12,605 bases of DNA, taken from Thermoleophilaceae bacterium. Lineage in GTDB: Bacteria > Actinomycetota > Thermoleophilia > Solirubrobacterales > Thermoleophilaceae. Below, piece after piece: positions 7,346 to 12,605 of this stretch. How positions within the stretch are numbered: the stretch's first letter is position 1; every line of letters begins with the position of its first letter. The stretch spans positions 1-12,605 of the forward strand of contig JACCZR010000017.1 of the NCBI GenBank assembly GCA_013695855.1. Direction: 5' to 3'. The notes beneath the pieces are model-generated. The model had not been told where the DNA came from. It searched no databases and saw nothing but the letters and a program-made list of their open reading frames with translations. A program made the position numbers and the translations under genes.

Positions 7346-7493
7346 TAGGGGTAGCTTCACTTTCGTTAGTGGCTTACTTGCTGTTAGCAAGTGTAGCCGC
7401 CCCGGCGGGAATCGTCAGGAGGCCTGACCGCTTGGCGCGGGGCCGCTGGCCGCGGGCCGCCCGCCGGCTCGCCATGCGTGCGAAGCTGGCGCA
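7346..7493. promoter_or_regulatory. Divergent lon/rpiA control region with two palindromes
   Basis: This 148-base gap must hold promoters for both genes. ACTTGCT-GTT-AGCAAGT (7376-7392) is a perfect inverted repeat with 7-bp arms. GTCAGG-AGG-CCTGAC (7414-7428) is a second with 6-bp arms. GTTAG also occurs twice (7365-7369 and 7383-7387). The first palindrome lies 31-47 bases upstream of the lon ATG, a fitting place for a repressor site. It does not match the HAIR (HspR), CIRCE or ClgR consensus. Promoter hexamers could not be assigned with confidence. Confidence 0.45.
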
Positions 7494-8189
7494 GTGTCGG
7501 AGTTCTCGTCCCCCGCCCGCGATGCCGCCTCGGCCGCCGCGCTGGAGCTCATCGAGCCCGGCATGGCGATCGGGCTGGGCTCTGGACGGGCCGTCTGGCG
7601 CGTGGTGGAGCGCATGGCCGAGCGCTGGCCCGATGGCGCTTCGGTCGAAGTGGTCGTCGCCTCAGAGCGCACCGCGGAGCAGCTGCGCTCGCAGCTGGGG
7701 CTCGAACCCCGCGAGCTCGATGGCGACCTGCGCCTCGATCTAGTCCTCGACGGGGCCGACGAGGTCGATTCGCAGCTGCGCCTCGTCAAGGGCGGCGGGG
7801 GCGCGCTGCTGCGCGAGAAGATCGTTGTGAGCGCGGCTTCCCGCTTCGTGGTGGTGGCCGAGACCACCAAACGCGTGACGCGGCTCGGCGAGGAGTTCCG
7901 GCTGCCGGTGGAGGTGGTGCGCTTCGCCTGGCGCGACACCCGCAGGCGCCTGGCGGCGCTGCTGCCCGACTCCGAGCTGCGGCTCGGGGAGGACGGCGAG
8001 CCCTTCGTGACCGACGAGGGCCACCTGCTGCTGGACTGCGAGCTCGCAGGCGACGCCGACCCCGAGCGGCTCGACCATGAGCTGAATCGGATCCCGGGCG
8101 TGGTCGAGCACGGCCTGTTCGTGGGGCTGACCGAGCGGGCGCTGCTGGGGACGGCGGAGGGCGGCCTCGAGGTGCTGACGAACCCCTAA
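7494..8189 (+). CDS. rpiA: Ribose-5-phosphate isomerase A
   Basis: Cytoplasmic enzyme of the non-oxidative pentose phosphate pathway, interconverting ribose 5-phosphate and ribulose 5-phosphate. The 231 residues match the family's usual length of about 220. Visible motifs are DGADEVD (Asp86, Asp89), KGGGGALLREK (Lys99, catalytic Glu108) and IPGVVEHGLFV near the C-terminus. The phosphate-binding loop is GLGSGRAV (27-34) instead of the usual GxGTGSTA, so Ser replaces Thr and Arg replaces Ser. The GTG start at 7494 gives a normal N-terminus, although only a weak ribosome-binding site is visible. The gene is transcribed away from lon and converges with the CpaB-type gene; the 139 bases between them (8190-8328) show no gene and no clear terminator. 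Confidence 0.93.
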   Translation: MSEFSSPARDAASAAALELIEPGMAIGLGSGRAVWRVVERMAERWPDGASVEVVVASERTAEQLRSQLGLEPRELDGDLRLDLVLDGADEVDSQLRLVKGGGGALLREKIVVSAASRFVVVAETTKRVTRLGEEFRLPVEVVRFAWRDTRRRLAALLPDSELRLGEDGEPFVTDEGHLLLDCELAGDADPERLDHELNRIPGVVEHGLFVGLTERALLGTAEGGLEVLTNP

Positions 8190-8328
8190 GGCGCCCCCGG
8201 CCGAGCCCTCAACGCCACTGAGCGCCCGAGCAGGCCGGCAGCGTGCTTGAGCCGGGTGGAGGTAGGACCGCCGCCGGGGTGGGCCGTCCAGGTCGTGCAT
8301 GGCGACACTACGACGGCCCCTCGGCGCG

Positions 8329-9060
8329 TCAGAGCCCGCCCGCGTCCACCGAGGCCCGGCCCGCGCGGCCCCGGTCTCCAGCTGGCCGCGGCAGCAGCCG
8401 CACCTCCCGCGCGAAGTTCTGCGCGGCCGTCAGGTAGACGGCCTGCCGCGTGGACACGCGCAGCGTCGCGGTGGCCGTGGCCGTCGCGGCGGCGCCCTCG
8501 CGGGAGACCGGACCCGAGCCTTCGCTGTCCTCCGCTGCTCCGGCCCCGCCCGCCCCGGGGCGCAGGTCCAGCAGCTCCACCGACTCCAGCGCCAGGAATG
8601 TCCGCCCCGCGGCCTCGCGGCCCTCGGTCGAGACGAGCACGTCGACGGTCGAGCCGGGCGAGGCGCCCGCAAGGGCCTCGCCGCCGGCCACCGCGATCTC
8701 GAGCGCCCGCTCGCCACGGCGCAGGCCGCCCGCGCCTCTGCCGCTGCCTCCCTGCAGGTGCCCGGCCGTGAGGTACGAGCCGGCGCTCACCGAGATTGAC
8801 GTGCGCAGACCCGCCGCGTCCCGCGGCGCGGTGAGGCCGTCGCGCGGCGCGTAGCGCTCGGGCACCTCCTTGACCGCGAGGCTCCCGGGGTCGATCTCGC
8901 GGTCGGCCGGCAAGCTCTCTCGCGCCACCAATACCGACACCGGGGCGCCCGTGCGCTCCTCGACCTCCTCCACGGTCTGGCGCACCTGCGACGCGGCCAG
9001 ACCACCGCAGGCCAGGGCAAGCGCGAGCAGCACCAGCGCGCGGCGCCGGCGCCCGCTCAC
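8329..9060 (-). CDS. cpaB: CpaB/RcpC-family pilus assembly protein with SAF domain
   Basis: 243-residue protein with an N-terminal signal or membrane anchor: RRRR followed by a hydrophobic stretch, residues 8-22. Residues about 40-102 form a SAF domain (VSVLVARESLPADREIDPGSLAVKEVPERYAP, then GSYLTAGHL). An RcpC-like region follows (GERALEIAVAGGEALAGASPGSTVDVLVS, 116-144). The C-terminus has the threonine/valine strand pattern typical of CpaB (ATLRVSTRQAVYLTAAQNFAREVRLLPRP). By family, it acts in Flp/Tad pilus assembly at the cell envelope. Its GTG start overlaps the kinase stop codon by four bases, so it is translationally coupled to the two-component system. No other tad/flp genes are in the window. 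It may be an orphan with a broader envelope role. The central stretch 168-192 is low-complexity Gly/Ala/Ser. Confidence 0.85.
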   Translation of the reverse strand: MSGRRRRALVLLALALACGGLAASQVRQTVEEVEERTGAPVSVLVARESLPADREIDPGSLAVKEVPERYAPRDGLTAPRDAAGLRTSISVSAGSYLTAGHLQGGSGRGAGGLRRGERALEIAVAGGEALAGASPGSTVDVLVSTEGREAAGRTFLALESVELLDLRPGAGGAGAAEDSEGSGPVSREGAAATATATATLRVSTRQAVYLTAAQNFAREVRLLPRPAGDRGRAGRASVDAGGL

Positions 9061-9608
9061 GCCGCGAACGGGTCGTCGCCGTGGCGCGGCAGATCCAGAG
9101 ACACCACCGTCTCGTCACCTTCGGCCGTCAGCTCCAGTCGACCACCCGCGTCCTCCACCGCGTCGCGGGCGATCGAGAGCCCCTGGCCCCGTCCGGGTGC
9201 TCGCGGCCCGTCCGCCGGCCGCCCGGCACTCCGGACCTCCACCCGGACGCCCCGCTCACTGCGCCTCCCGTTCAACTCGACCTCACCCGACCCGTGCTCG
9301 GCCGCGTTGGCCAGCAGGTTCCCCAGCGCCTGCGCCGCGCGGCCCCGAGGCATGTCCACCGGCGCGGCCAGGTCGTCGAGTCCCTGGCAGAGCCGGGCCA
9401 GCTCGGACTCCAGAGGGAAGGCGTGGCGCTCGGCCCCCGAGTCGCGGCGCAGGCGCTCGGTGGTCAGGGACAGCACCGTGACCGGCCCCCTCAGCTCGTG
9501 CTCGGCCCGGGCCACGAGCCGCAGGCGCCGGCGCAGCAGGACCACGCCCCCCAGCGCCCCGCCGGCGAGGGCCCAGCCGAGGAAAGCGGTGAGGGAGAGG
9601 GCCGTCAC
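9057..9608 (-). CDS. Small membrane-anchored sensor histidine kinase
   Basis: A compact kinase of only 183 residues. One transmembrane segment (residues about 4-25) is followed by RRRLR and directly by the phospho-acceptor motif AEHELRGPV with His37. An N-box NLLANAAEHG (Asn97, Asn101) and a G2-type box GRGQGLSIAR (139-148) are clear. The G1 box, normally DxGxG, reads SAGRP (127-131), so the adenine-contacting Asp is replaced by Ser. There is no extracytoplasmic sensor domain and no HAMP domain. It starts at GTG 9608, overlapping the response-regulator stop by four bases; the same frame stays open far upstream, but that part is antisense shadow of the regulator gene. By context it signals to the adjacent regulator. 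It could instead act mainly as a phosphatase or need a partner for sensing. Confidence 0.82.
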   Translation of the reverse strand: MTALSLTAFLGWALAGGALGGVVLLRRRLRLVARAEHELRGPVTVLSLTTERLRRDSGAERHAFPLESELARLCQGLDDLAAPVDMPRGRAAQALGNLLANAAEHGSGEVELNGRRSERGVRVEVRSAGRPADGPRAPGRGQGLSIARDAVEDAGGRLELTAEGDETVVSLDLPRHGDDPFAA

Positions 9609-10318
9609 CGCGACTCCGTAAGCCTGTAGCCCACGCCCCTGACGTTCAGCACCCACGGCCGTCCACCCTCGATGCCGAGCTTCTTGCGCACACGGCAGGC
9701 GTGCGCGTCGAGCGTGCGGGTGTTGCCCATCGCCACGAAGCCCCAGACGTCGCGCAGCAGCTCGCGCTTGGTGTAGACGCGCTCGGGGTCCTCGGCCAGC
9801 TGGTGCAACAGCGCGAACTCCTTGGCCGACAGCTCGATCGGCTTTCCGTTCAGGCGCACCGCACGCGTGACCGGGTCGAGCGTCAGATCCCCCACGCGGA
9901 GCGCGCCGCGCTGCGAGCGCACGCTGGCCCGCCGCAGCACCGCCCGCACGCGGGCCAGCAGCTCCGCGTACGAGAACGGCTTCAGCACGTAGTCGTCCGC
10001 CCCGCGAGCGAAGCCCCGCACGCGATCGGCCTCGCCCGTCCGGCCGGTGAGAACCACCACGGGCAGCGCGGGATCGATCCGCGAAGACAGCCCGTCGGAG
10101 GAGCGCACGCGGTCCAGCAGCTGTAGACCGCTGCCATCCTCGAGCGCCAGATCCAGCAGGACGAGCGACGGCGCCCTGACCTCGATCGCCCGGATGCCCT
10201 CTCCCGCCGCGCCCGCCGTGGCCACGTCGAAGCCGTCGGCGCTGAGGTTGTCGGCCAGGAAGCGGCTGGTGGCCACGTCGTCCTCGACCACCAGGAGCTT
10301 GAGGGGCTGGGCGTTCAC
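9605..10318 (-). CDS. OmpR/PhoB-family response regulator
   Basis: 237-residue two-domain DNA-binding response regulator. The receiver domain (residues about 7-122) has the acidic pair Asp13/Asp14, phospho-acceptor Asp56 in VLLDLAL, Thr91 in VLTGR, and Lys113 in VLKPF. The winged-helix output domain (about 138-236) ends in the standard WVLNVRGVGYRL motif and contains ELSAKEFALLHQL and the recognition helix region TRTLDAHACRVRKKL. It is the first gene of the regulator-kinase-CpaB operon, with a four-base overlap into the kinase. The start is GTG 10318. No good Shine-Dalgarno sequence precedes it (the mRNA reads CCTCCTTAGATCGGTGT), so the start is uncertain. A perfect inverted repeat about 150 bases upstream may be an operator. 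Confidence 0.94.
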   Translation of the reverse strand: MNAQPLKLLVVEDDVATSRFLADNLSADGFDVATAGAAGEGIRAIEVRAPSLVLLDLALEDGSGLQLLDRVRSSDGLSSRIDPALPVVVLTGRTGEADRVRGFARGADDYVLKPFSYAELLARVRAVLRRASVRSQRGALRVGDLTLDPVTRAVRLNGKPIELSAKEFALLHQLAEDPERVYTKRELLRDVWGFVAMGNTRTLDAHACRVRKKLGIEGGRPWVLNVRGVGYRLTESR

Positions 10319-10631
10319 ACCGATCTAAGGAGGTCGCGCAGCCGGTTCGCCCCCCTGGATACCGAATCGCTGACGACCGCTTCGCCCGCCCGGATTGCCA
10401 TCTGAGGGATCGCCGGGTCCGCCGCCGGCTCTCTGAGGCGCCTTGACAAGCGGTTCGGGGCGAGCTTGCAAGATCCCTTGCAACGTGTCCGGGCGGGCAG
10501 GAATCGCACCTAGAATCGCGACGCCCCACGCCGTCCCCGAAGCTCGAGGAACGGGAGAAGCGCAGCCCGACCGTTGATCCCTACCTCCGGTAGGACAGGC
10601 GGACAGGCGGGCGAGCACCGCACCGACTGAT
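10319..10631. promoter_or_regulatory. Divergent intergenic region with candidate operator and leader elements
   Basis: These 313 bases carry no gene. They hold CTTGACAAG (10442-10450), whose TTGACA could be a -35 element, and a perfect inverted repeat at 10466-10483. TAGAAT (10511-10516) is a plausible -10 for the rightward gene, but no good -35 lies at the right distance. CCTACC-TCC-GGTAGG (10580-10594) is a small hairpin, and GGACAGGC is repeated in tandem (10593-10608). Promoters for both the response-regulator operon and the 153-residue protein must lie here. Individual assignments are weak. Confidence 0.4.
10466..10483. promoter_or_regulatory. Perfect inverted repeat, candidate operator
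   Basis: TTGCAAG (10466-10472) and CTTGCAA (10477-10483) are exact reverse complements around ATCC. A related CTTGACAAG lies at 10442-10450. The size (18 bp) and its location between divergent genes, one of them a response regulator, fit a transcription-factor site, possibly autoregulatory. No consensus is known to me. Confidence 0.5.
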
Positions 10632-11093
10632 ATGGACACCACTCGCCGCGATAACTACGAATCAGGCTCGGACTACGTGCTCGAATACGGCGAGCTCCGA
10701 TTCACCTTCAACGAACGTGACTTCACCGAGCGTGTGGAGCAGGCCGGGGTGAAGCTCGGTTTCGTGGATGCCCCCCTCGGCGACGCCGAGCGCGAGGACT
10801 TGGTGAACCTGACGGTAAACGGCGAGGTCTCCGACGCTCACTCATCGCTCGGCGAGCACATCAACGAGTGCTGGGGCGACCTGCATGGGCCCTCCGAGCG
10901 GTCGCTCGTCCACTGGATCCGGCGCCTGGTCTTCCGCGGCGCCTGGCTCGACCAACGGGTGATGGAGCGGGAGCTCGAGGTGGTCTTCGACGAGCACACC
11001 GCCCGCTTCGGCTACGTCCAGCCCGACCGCGACAACGAGCTGATCGAGCTCTCGCCCGAGCCGTCCTGGGAACGGGTGGCCTACCGGCCCTAA
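10632..11093 (+). CDS. Hypothetical protein, 153 residues
   Basis: An acidic soluble protein with no signal peptide or membrane segment; I do not recognise its family. It is rich in Asp/Glu and aromatic residues. Landmarks are YVLEYGELRFTFNERDFTERVEQAG (residues about 15-39), HINECWGDLHGP (about 76-87), HWIRRLVFRGAWLDQRVMERELEVVFDEHTARFGYVQ (about 93-129) and a C-terminal SPEPSWERVAYRP. The mix of strand-like and helical segments suggests one folded domain. The ATG start has no clear Shine-Dalgarno sequence; the first codons are less GC-rich than the surrounding DNA. It is divergent from the two-component operon and convergent with the Rho-like gene, 51 bases apart. Codon third positions look normal for the genome, supporting a real gene. 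Confidence 0.72.
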   Translation: MDTTRRDNYESGSDYVLEYGELRFTFNERDFTERVEQAGVKLGFVDAPLGDAEREDLVNLTVNGEVSDAHSSLGEHINECWGDLHGPSERSLVHWIRRLVFRGAWLDQRVMERELEVVFDEHTARFGYVQPDRDNELIELSPEPSWERVAYRP

Positions 11094-11144
11094 CGATCGA
11101 GCGAGCGGTGCTTCGGCCGCCGGCGCCCGGCCTGCGCTCCGTCG

Positions 11145-12317
11145 CTAGGCCAGCAGCTCCCCGCGCAGCACGCCCGACCGCGACTCGGACACCACCGTGG
11201 TCCCATCCTTGGGAGGGTCGAGCATCACCCGCGTGGTCGCCTGGCGCTGGGGCTCCCAGGCGACGCCGGTCCCGGCGACGACCGTGACCGAGCCGCCCTC
11301 CTCGGCCTTGCGGGCGGCGGCGAACACCCTCCGCTGCACCGGTGCCGGCAAGAACTCGAGCGAGTCGATCACGACCACCGTGTCGGCGCCCCGCTCCGCC
11401 GCCCGCTTGGCGCGCTCCACGGCCAGCTCGGCGGCCTGGGCCGCCAGATCGGGCGAGAGGTCGAAGCCGCCGCCGGCGACGTGCACGCCCTCCAGCTCGC
11501 GACTCCACTCGGTGACCTCCTCGGGCCGAACGCCGGCAAGCACCACGACCACCTGCAGCTCGGCGCCCACCAGCGTCCGCGCCACTTCGCGCAGCAGCCT
11601 GGAGGTGCCGGCGCCCGGGGGTCCCCCGATGGCCACGCGCGAGCCCTTGCCGAACGGCTGGCCCACCAGCTCAGGGGGACCGGCCAGGCGCTCGGTGGGA
11701 AACACCGCGGTGAGCTCGGCGAAGTGGGGCCGCTGCTCCGGGGGCTCGGCGGGCGCACCGTTGACGTTCTCGACGCGCACCAGCGACGGGTGGCGCTCGG
11801 AGCGCCGCGGCGGACGCACCGGGCCGTCGACCTCGTCGCCCGCGCGCAGCTCGCAGCGCCGGATCTGTGCCGGCGAGATGTAAACGTCGCCCGCGCCCTG
11901 GCTGGGCGGATCGAGGCGCAGGAAGCCGCTGCCGTTGGAGAGGATGTCGAGCACCCCGGCGGCGGTCTGGCCCTCGGCGGCCGGTGGCGGGGACGGCTCC
12001 TCGACATCCTCGTCCTCGTCCGCGTGCTCGGGTTCGTCGCCGTCTTCGTCACTCACCGGCGATTCGTCGGTCAGGTCGGCGGGCTCGAGCGGCTCGGGCT
12101 CCTCCTCGAGCGCCACGGCCCCCGGCTCGGCGGGCCCGGGCGGGTCGACCGCCTCCAGGGCATCGGGCGCCTCTTCGCCTCCCTGCTCGCCGGCGATCGC
12201 GGCGATCAGGTCAGCCTTTCGCAGCGTGCGGTAGCTCTCGAGACCCAGCTCGGAGGCGATGACGTGAAGGTCGGCGAGCGGGCTCTCTTCCAGCTCGGAA
12301 CGGCGGAGGACGGACAC
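11145..12317 (-). CDS. rho: Divergent Rho-family protein (transcription termination factor Rho-like), degenerate ATPase
   Basis: 390 residues. The Rho_N domain is at 7-42 (SPLADLHVIASELGLESYRTLRKADLIAAI). An acidic low-complexity linker follows (45-112). The cold-shock-type RNA-binding domain is well conserved (119-190): GVLDILSNGSGFLRL, DVYISPAQIRRCELRAGDEVDGPVRPP. The ATPase half is degenerate. The site equivalent to APPKAGKT reads GPPGAGTS (232-239), with Thr238 at the catalytic Lys. DERPEEVTE reads AGVRPEEVTE, losing the catalytic Glu. DSITRL reads DSLEFL (Asp318 kept, arginine valve lost). About 40 residues containing the Q-loop are absent, and the protein ends soon after SRSG (379-382). 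Canonical Rho moves along RNA by ATP hydrolysis; this one probably binds RNA without translocating. The start is GTG with AGAGGAG (minus strand, 12327-12333) upstream. It follows folP on the same strand with a 132-base gap. Simple annotation would call it rho; a paralogue is more likely. Confidence 0.88.
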   Translation of the reverse strand: MSVLRRSELEESPLADLHVIASELGLESYRTLRKADLIAAIAGEQGGEEAPDALEAVDPPGPAEPGAVALEEEPEPLEPADLTDESPVSDEDGDEPEHADEDEDVEEPSPPPAAEGQTAAGVLDILSNGSGFLRLDPPSQGAGDVYISPAQIRRCELRAGDEVDGPVRPPRRSERHPSLVRVENVNGAPAEPPEQRPHFAELTAVFPTERLAGPPELVGQPFGKGSRVAIGGPPGAGTSRLLREVARTLVGAELQVVVVLAGVRPEEVTEWSRELEGVHVAGGGFDLSPDLAAQAAELAVERAKRAAERGADTVVVIDSLEFLPAPVQRRVFAAARKAEEGGSVTVVAGTGVAWEPQRQATTRVMLDPPKDGTTVVSESRSGVLRGELLA

Positions 12318-12449
12318 GGGGCTGTGCTCCTCTGGCTAGGGGCTTGGGGCCGCGAGACCCTACCGGGCCGGACGGCGGCGCGAGACGGACCATGACGCCG
12401 GTCAGCACAGGGTGATCGATCCACCGTGCGAGAGAGCTCTAAAGAGCCG

Positions 12450-12605
12450 CTAAGGCCCCTCCGAGAGCGCGCGCAGCGGGACGGCCTCGCGGCGAAGCTC
12501 CTCGGCCAGGCGCAGCTCGGGGGACACCGCCAGCTCGCCCCGCAGGGCGGCCCGCACGCGCAGGTAGTCGGCCGCCGCCGCCACGTCGTGCACTCGCACG
12601 TACTC
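12450..12605 (-). CDS. folP: Dihydropteroate synthase, C-terminal fragment cut by window edge
   Basis: The last 51 codons before a TAG stop (12450-12452) are visible, and the frame is open to the window edge. The sequence begins EYVRVHDVAAAADYLRVRAAL. RVHDV is the conserved C-terminal motif of dihydropteroate synthase, whose Arg and His contact the pterin/pABA substrate phosphate, and the helix after it (D-LRV--A) is typical. The enzyme condenses dihydropterin pyrophosphate with p-aminobenzoate in folate synthesis. The extension after ALRGELAVSPELRLAEELRREAVPLRAL is not family-conserved. A GC-rich 132-base gap separates it from the Rho-like gene downstream. With only a fragment visible, the assignment rests on this one motif. 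Confidence 0.75.
   Translation of the reverse strand, partial: EYVRVHDVAAAADYLRVRAALRGELAVSPELRLAEELRREAVPLRALSEGP

Noticed and set aside
7376..7392. HAIR or CIRCE heat-shock operator upstream of lon
   Set aside because: Arm sequence and spacing do not match CTTGAGT-N7-ACTCAAG or TTAGCACTC-N9-GAGTGCTAA, so it is reported only as an unassigned palindrome.
8190..8328. Possible small gene or terminator between rpiA and the CpaB-like gene
   Set aside because: No frame with start, ribosome-binding site and sensible composition, and no convincing hairpin with a U-tract.
8186..9118. Minus-strand 310-codon frame over the CpaB-like gene
   Set aside because: Alternate frame of the CpaB-type gene, Arg/Gly-rich without motifs; the SAF-containing frame is clearly the real one.
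10327..10334. AAGGAGGT on the plus strand near the response-regulator start
   Set aside because: It is a perfect Shine-Dalgarno sequence only for plus-strand translation, and no start codon or gene follows it at a suitable distance. On the regulator mRNA it is the complement.
9057..10529. Kinase frame extended upstream to 490 codons
   Set aside because: The extra part overlaps the response-regulator gene in another frame, is Arg/Gly-rich and lacks motifs. The GTG at 9608 with GTGA overlap is the natural start.
11094..11144. Intrinsic terminator between the convergent 153-residue gene and the Rho-like gene
   Set aside because: Only short, interrupted GC pairings are found, with no U-tract on either strand; not strong enough to call.

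Overview
The window is GC-rich bacterial chromosome DNA (about 70% G+C by eye). GTG start codons dominate and genes are tightly packed. The gene content suggests an actinobacterium: an Rpf-like cell-wall hydrolase behind a c-di-AMP (ydaO/yuaA) riboswitch, an acetoacetyl-CoA synthetase, Lon, and a Rho-type protein with an N-terminal acidic insert. The overall flavour is Thermoleophilia/Solirubrobacterales-like. That placement is an inference from style and gene types, not from a marker gene.

Layout. Positions 1-1628 (+) hold the C-terminal five-sixths or so of an acetoacetyl-CoA synthetase. Facing it on the minus strand is a FAD oxidoreductase fused to a Rieske [2Fe-2S] domain (1661-3187). Next is a secreted peptidoglycan-binding/Rpf-like transglycosylase (3240-3854), whose leader (about 3876-4012) matches the c-di-AMP riboswitch. 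Then come a Pro/Glu-rich membrane-anchored protein (4118-4933) and the ATP-dependent protease Lon (5027-7345), all on the minus strand. rpiA (7494-8189, +) is divergent from lon.

A minus-strand operon with two 4-base overlaps follows: an OmpR-family response regulator (9605-10318), a very small histidine kinase (9057-9608) and a CpaB/SAF-domain pilus-assembly protein (8329-9060). A 313-base divergent region carries a perfect inverted repeat. It separates this operon from an unrecognised 153-residue protein (10632-11093, +). The right end holds a Rho-family protein (11145-12317, -) and the last 51 codons of dihydropteroate synthase folP (12450-12605, -).

The most unusual features are these. 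(1) The Rho-family protein keeps the Rho N-terminal and RNA-binding domains but has lost the Walker A lysine, the catalytic glutamate, the arginine valve and the Q-loop segment; it looks like an ATPase-dead Rho paralogue. (2) A palindromic GC-rich element appears to be inserted in frame in lon, between the ATPase and protease domains. (3) A compact two-component system is translationally coupled to CpaB. (4) A 12-bp perfect hairpin covers the start codon of the Pro/Glu-rich protein. No tRNA, rRNA, CRISPR array, insertion sequence or phage gene was seen.
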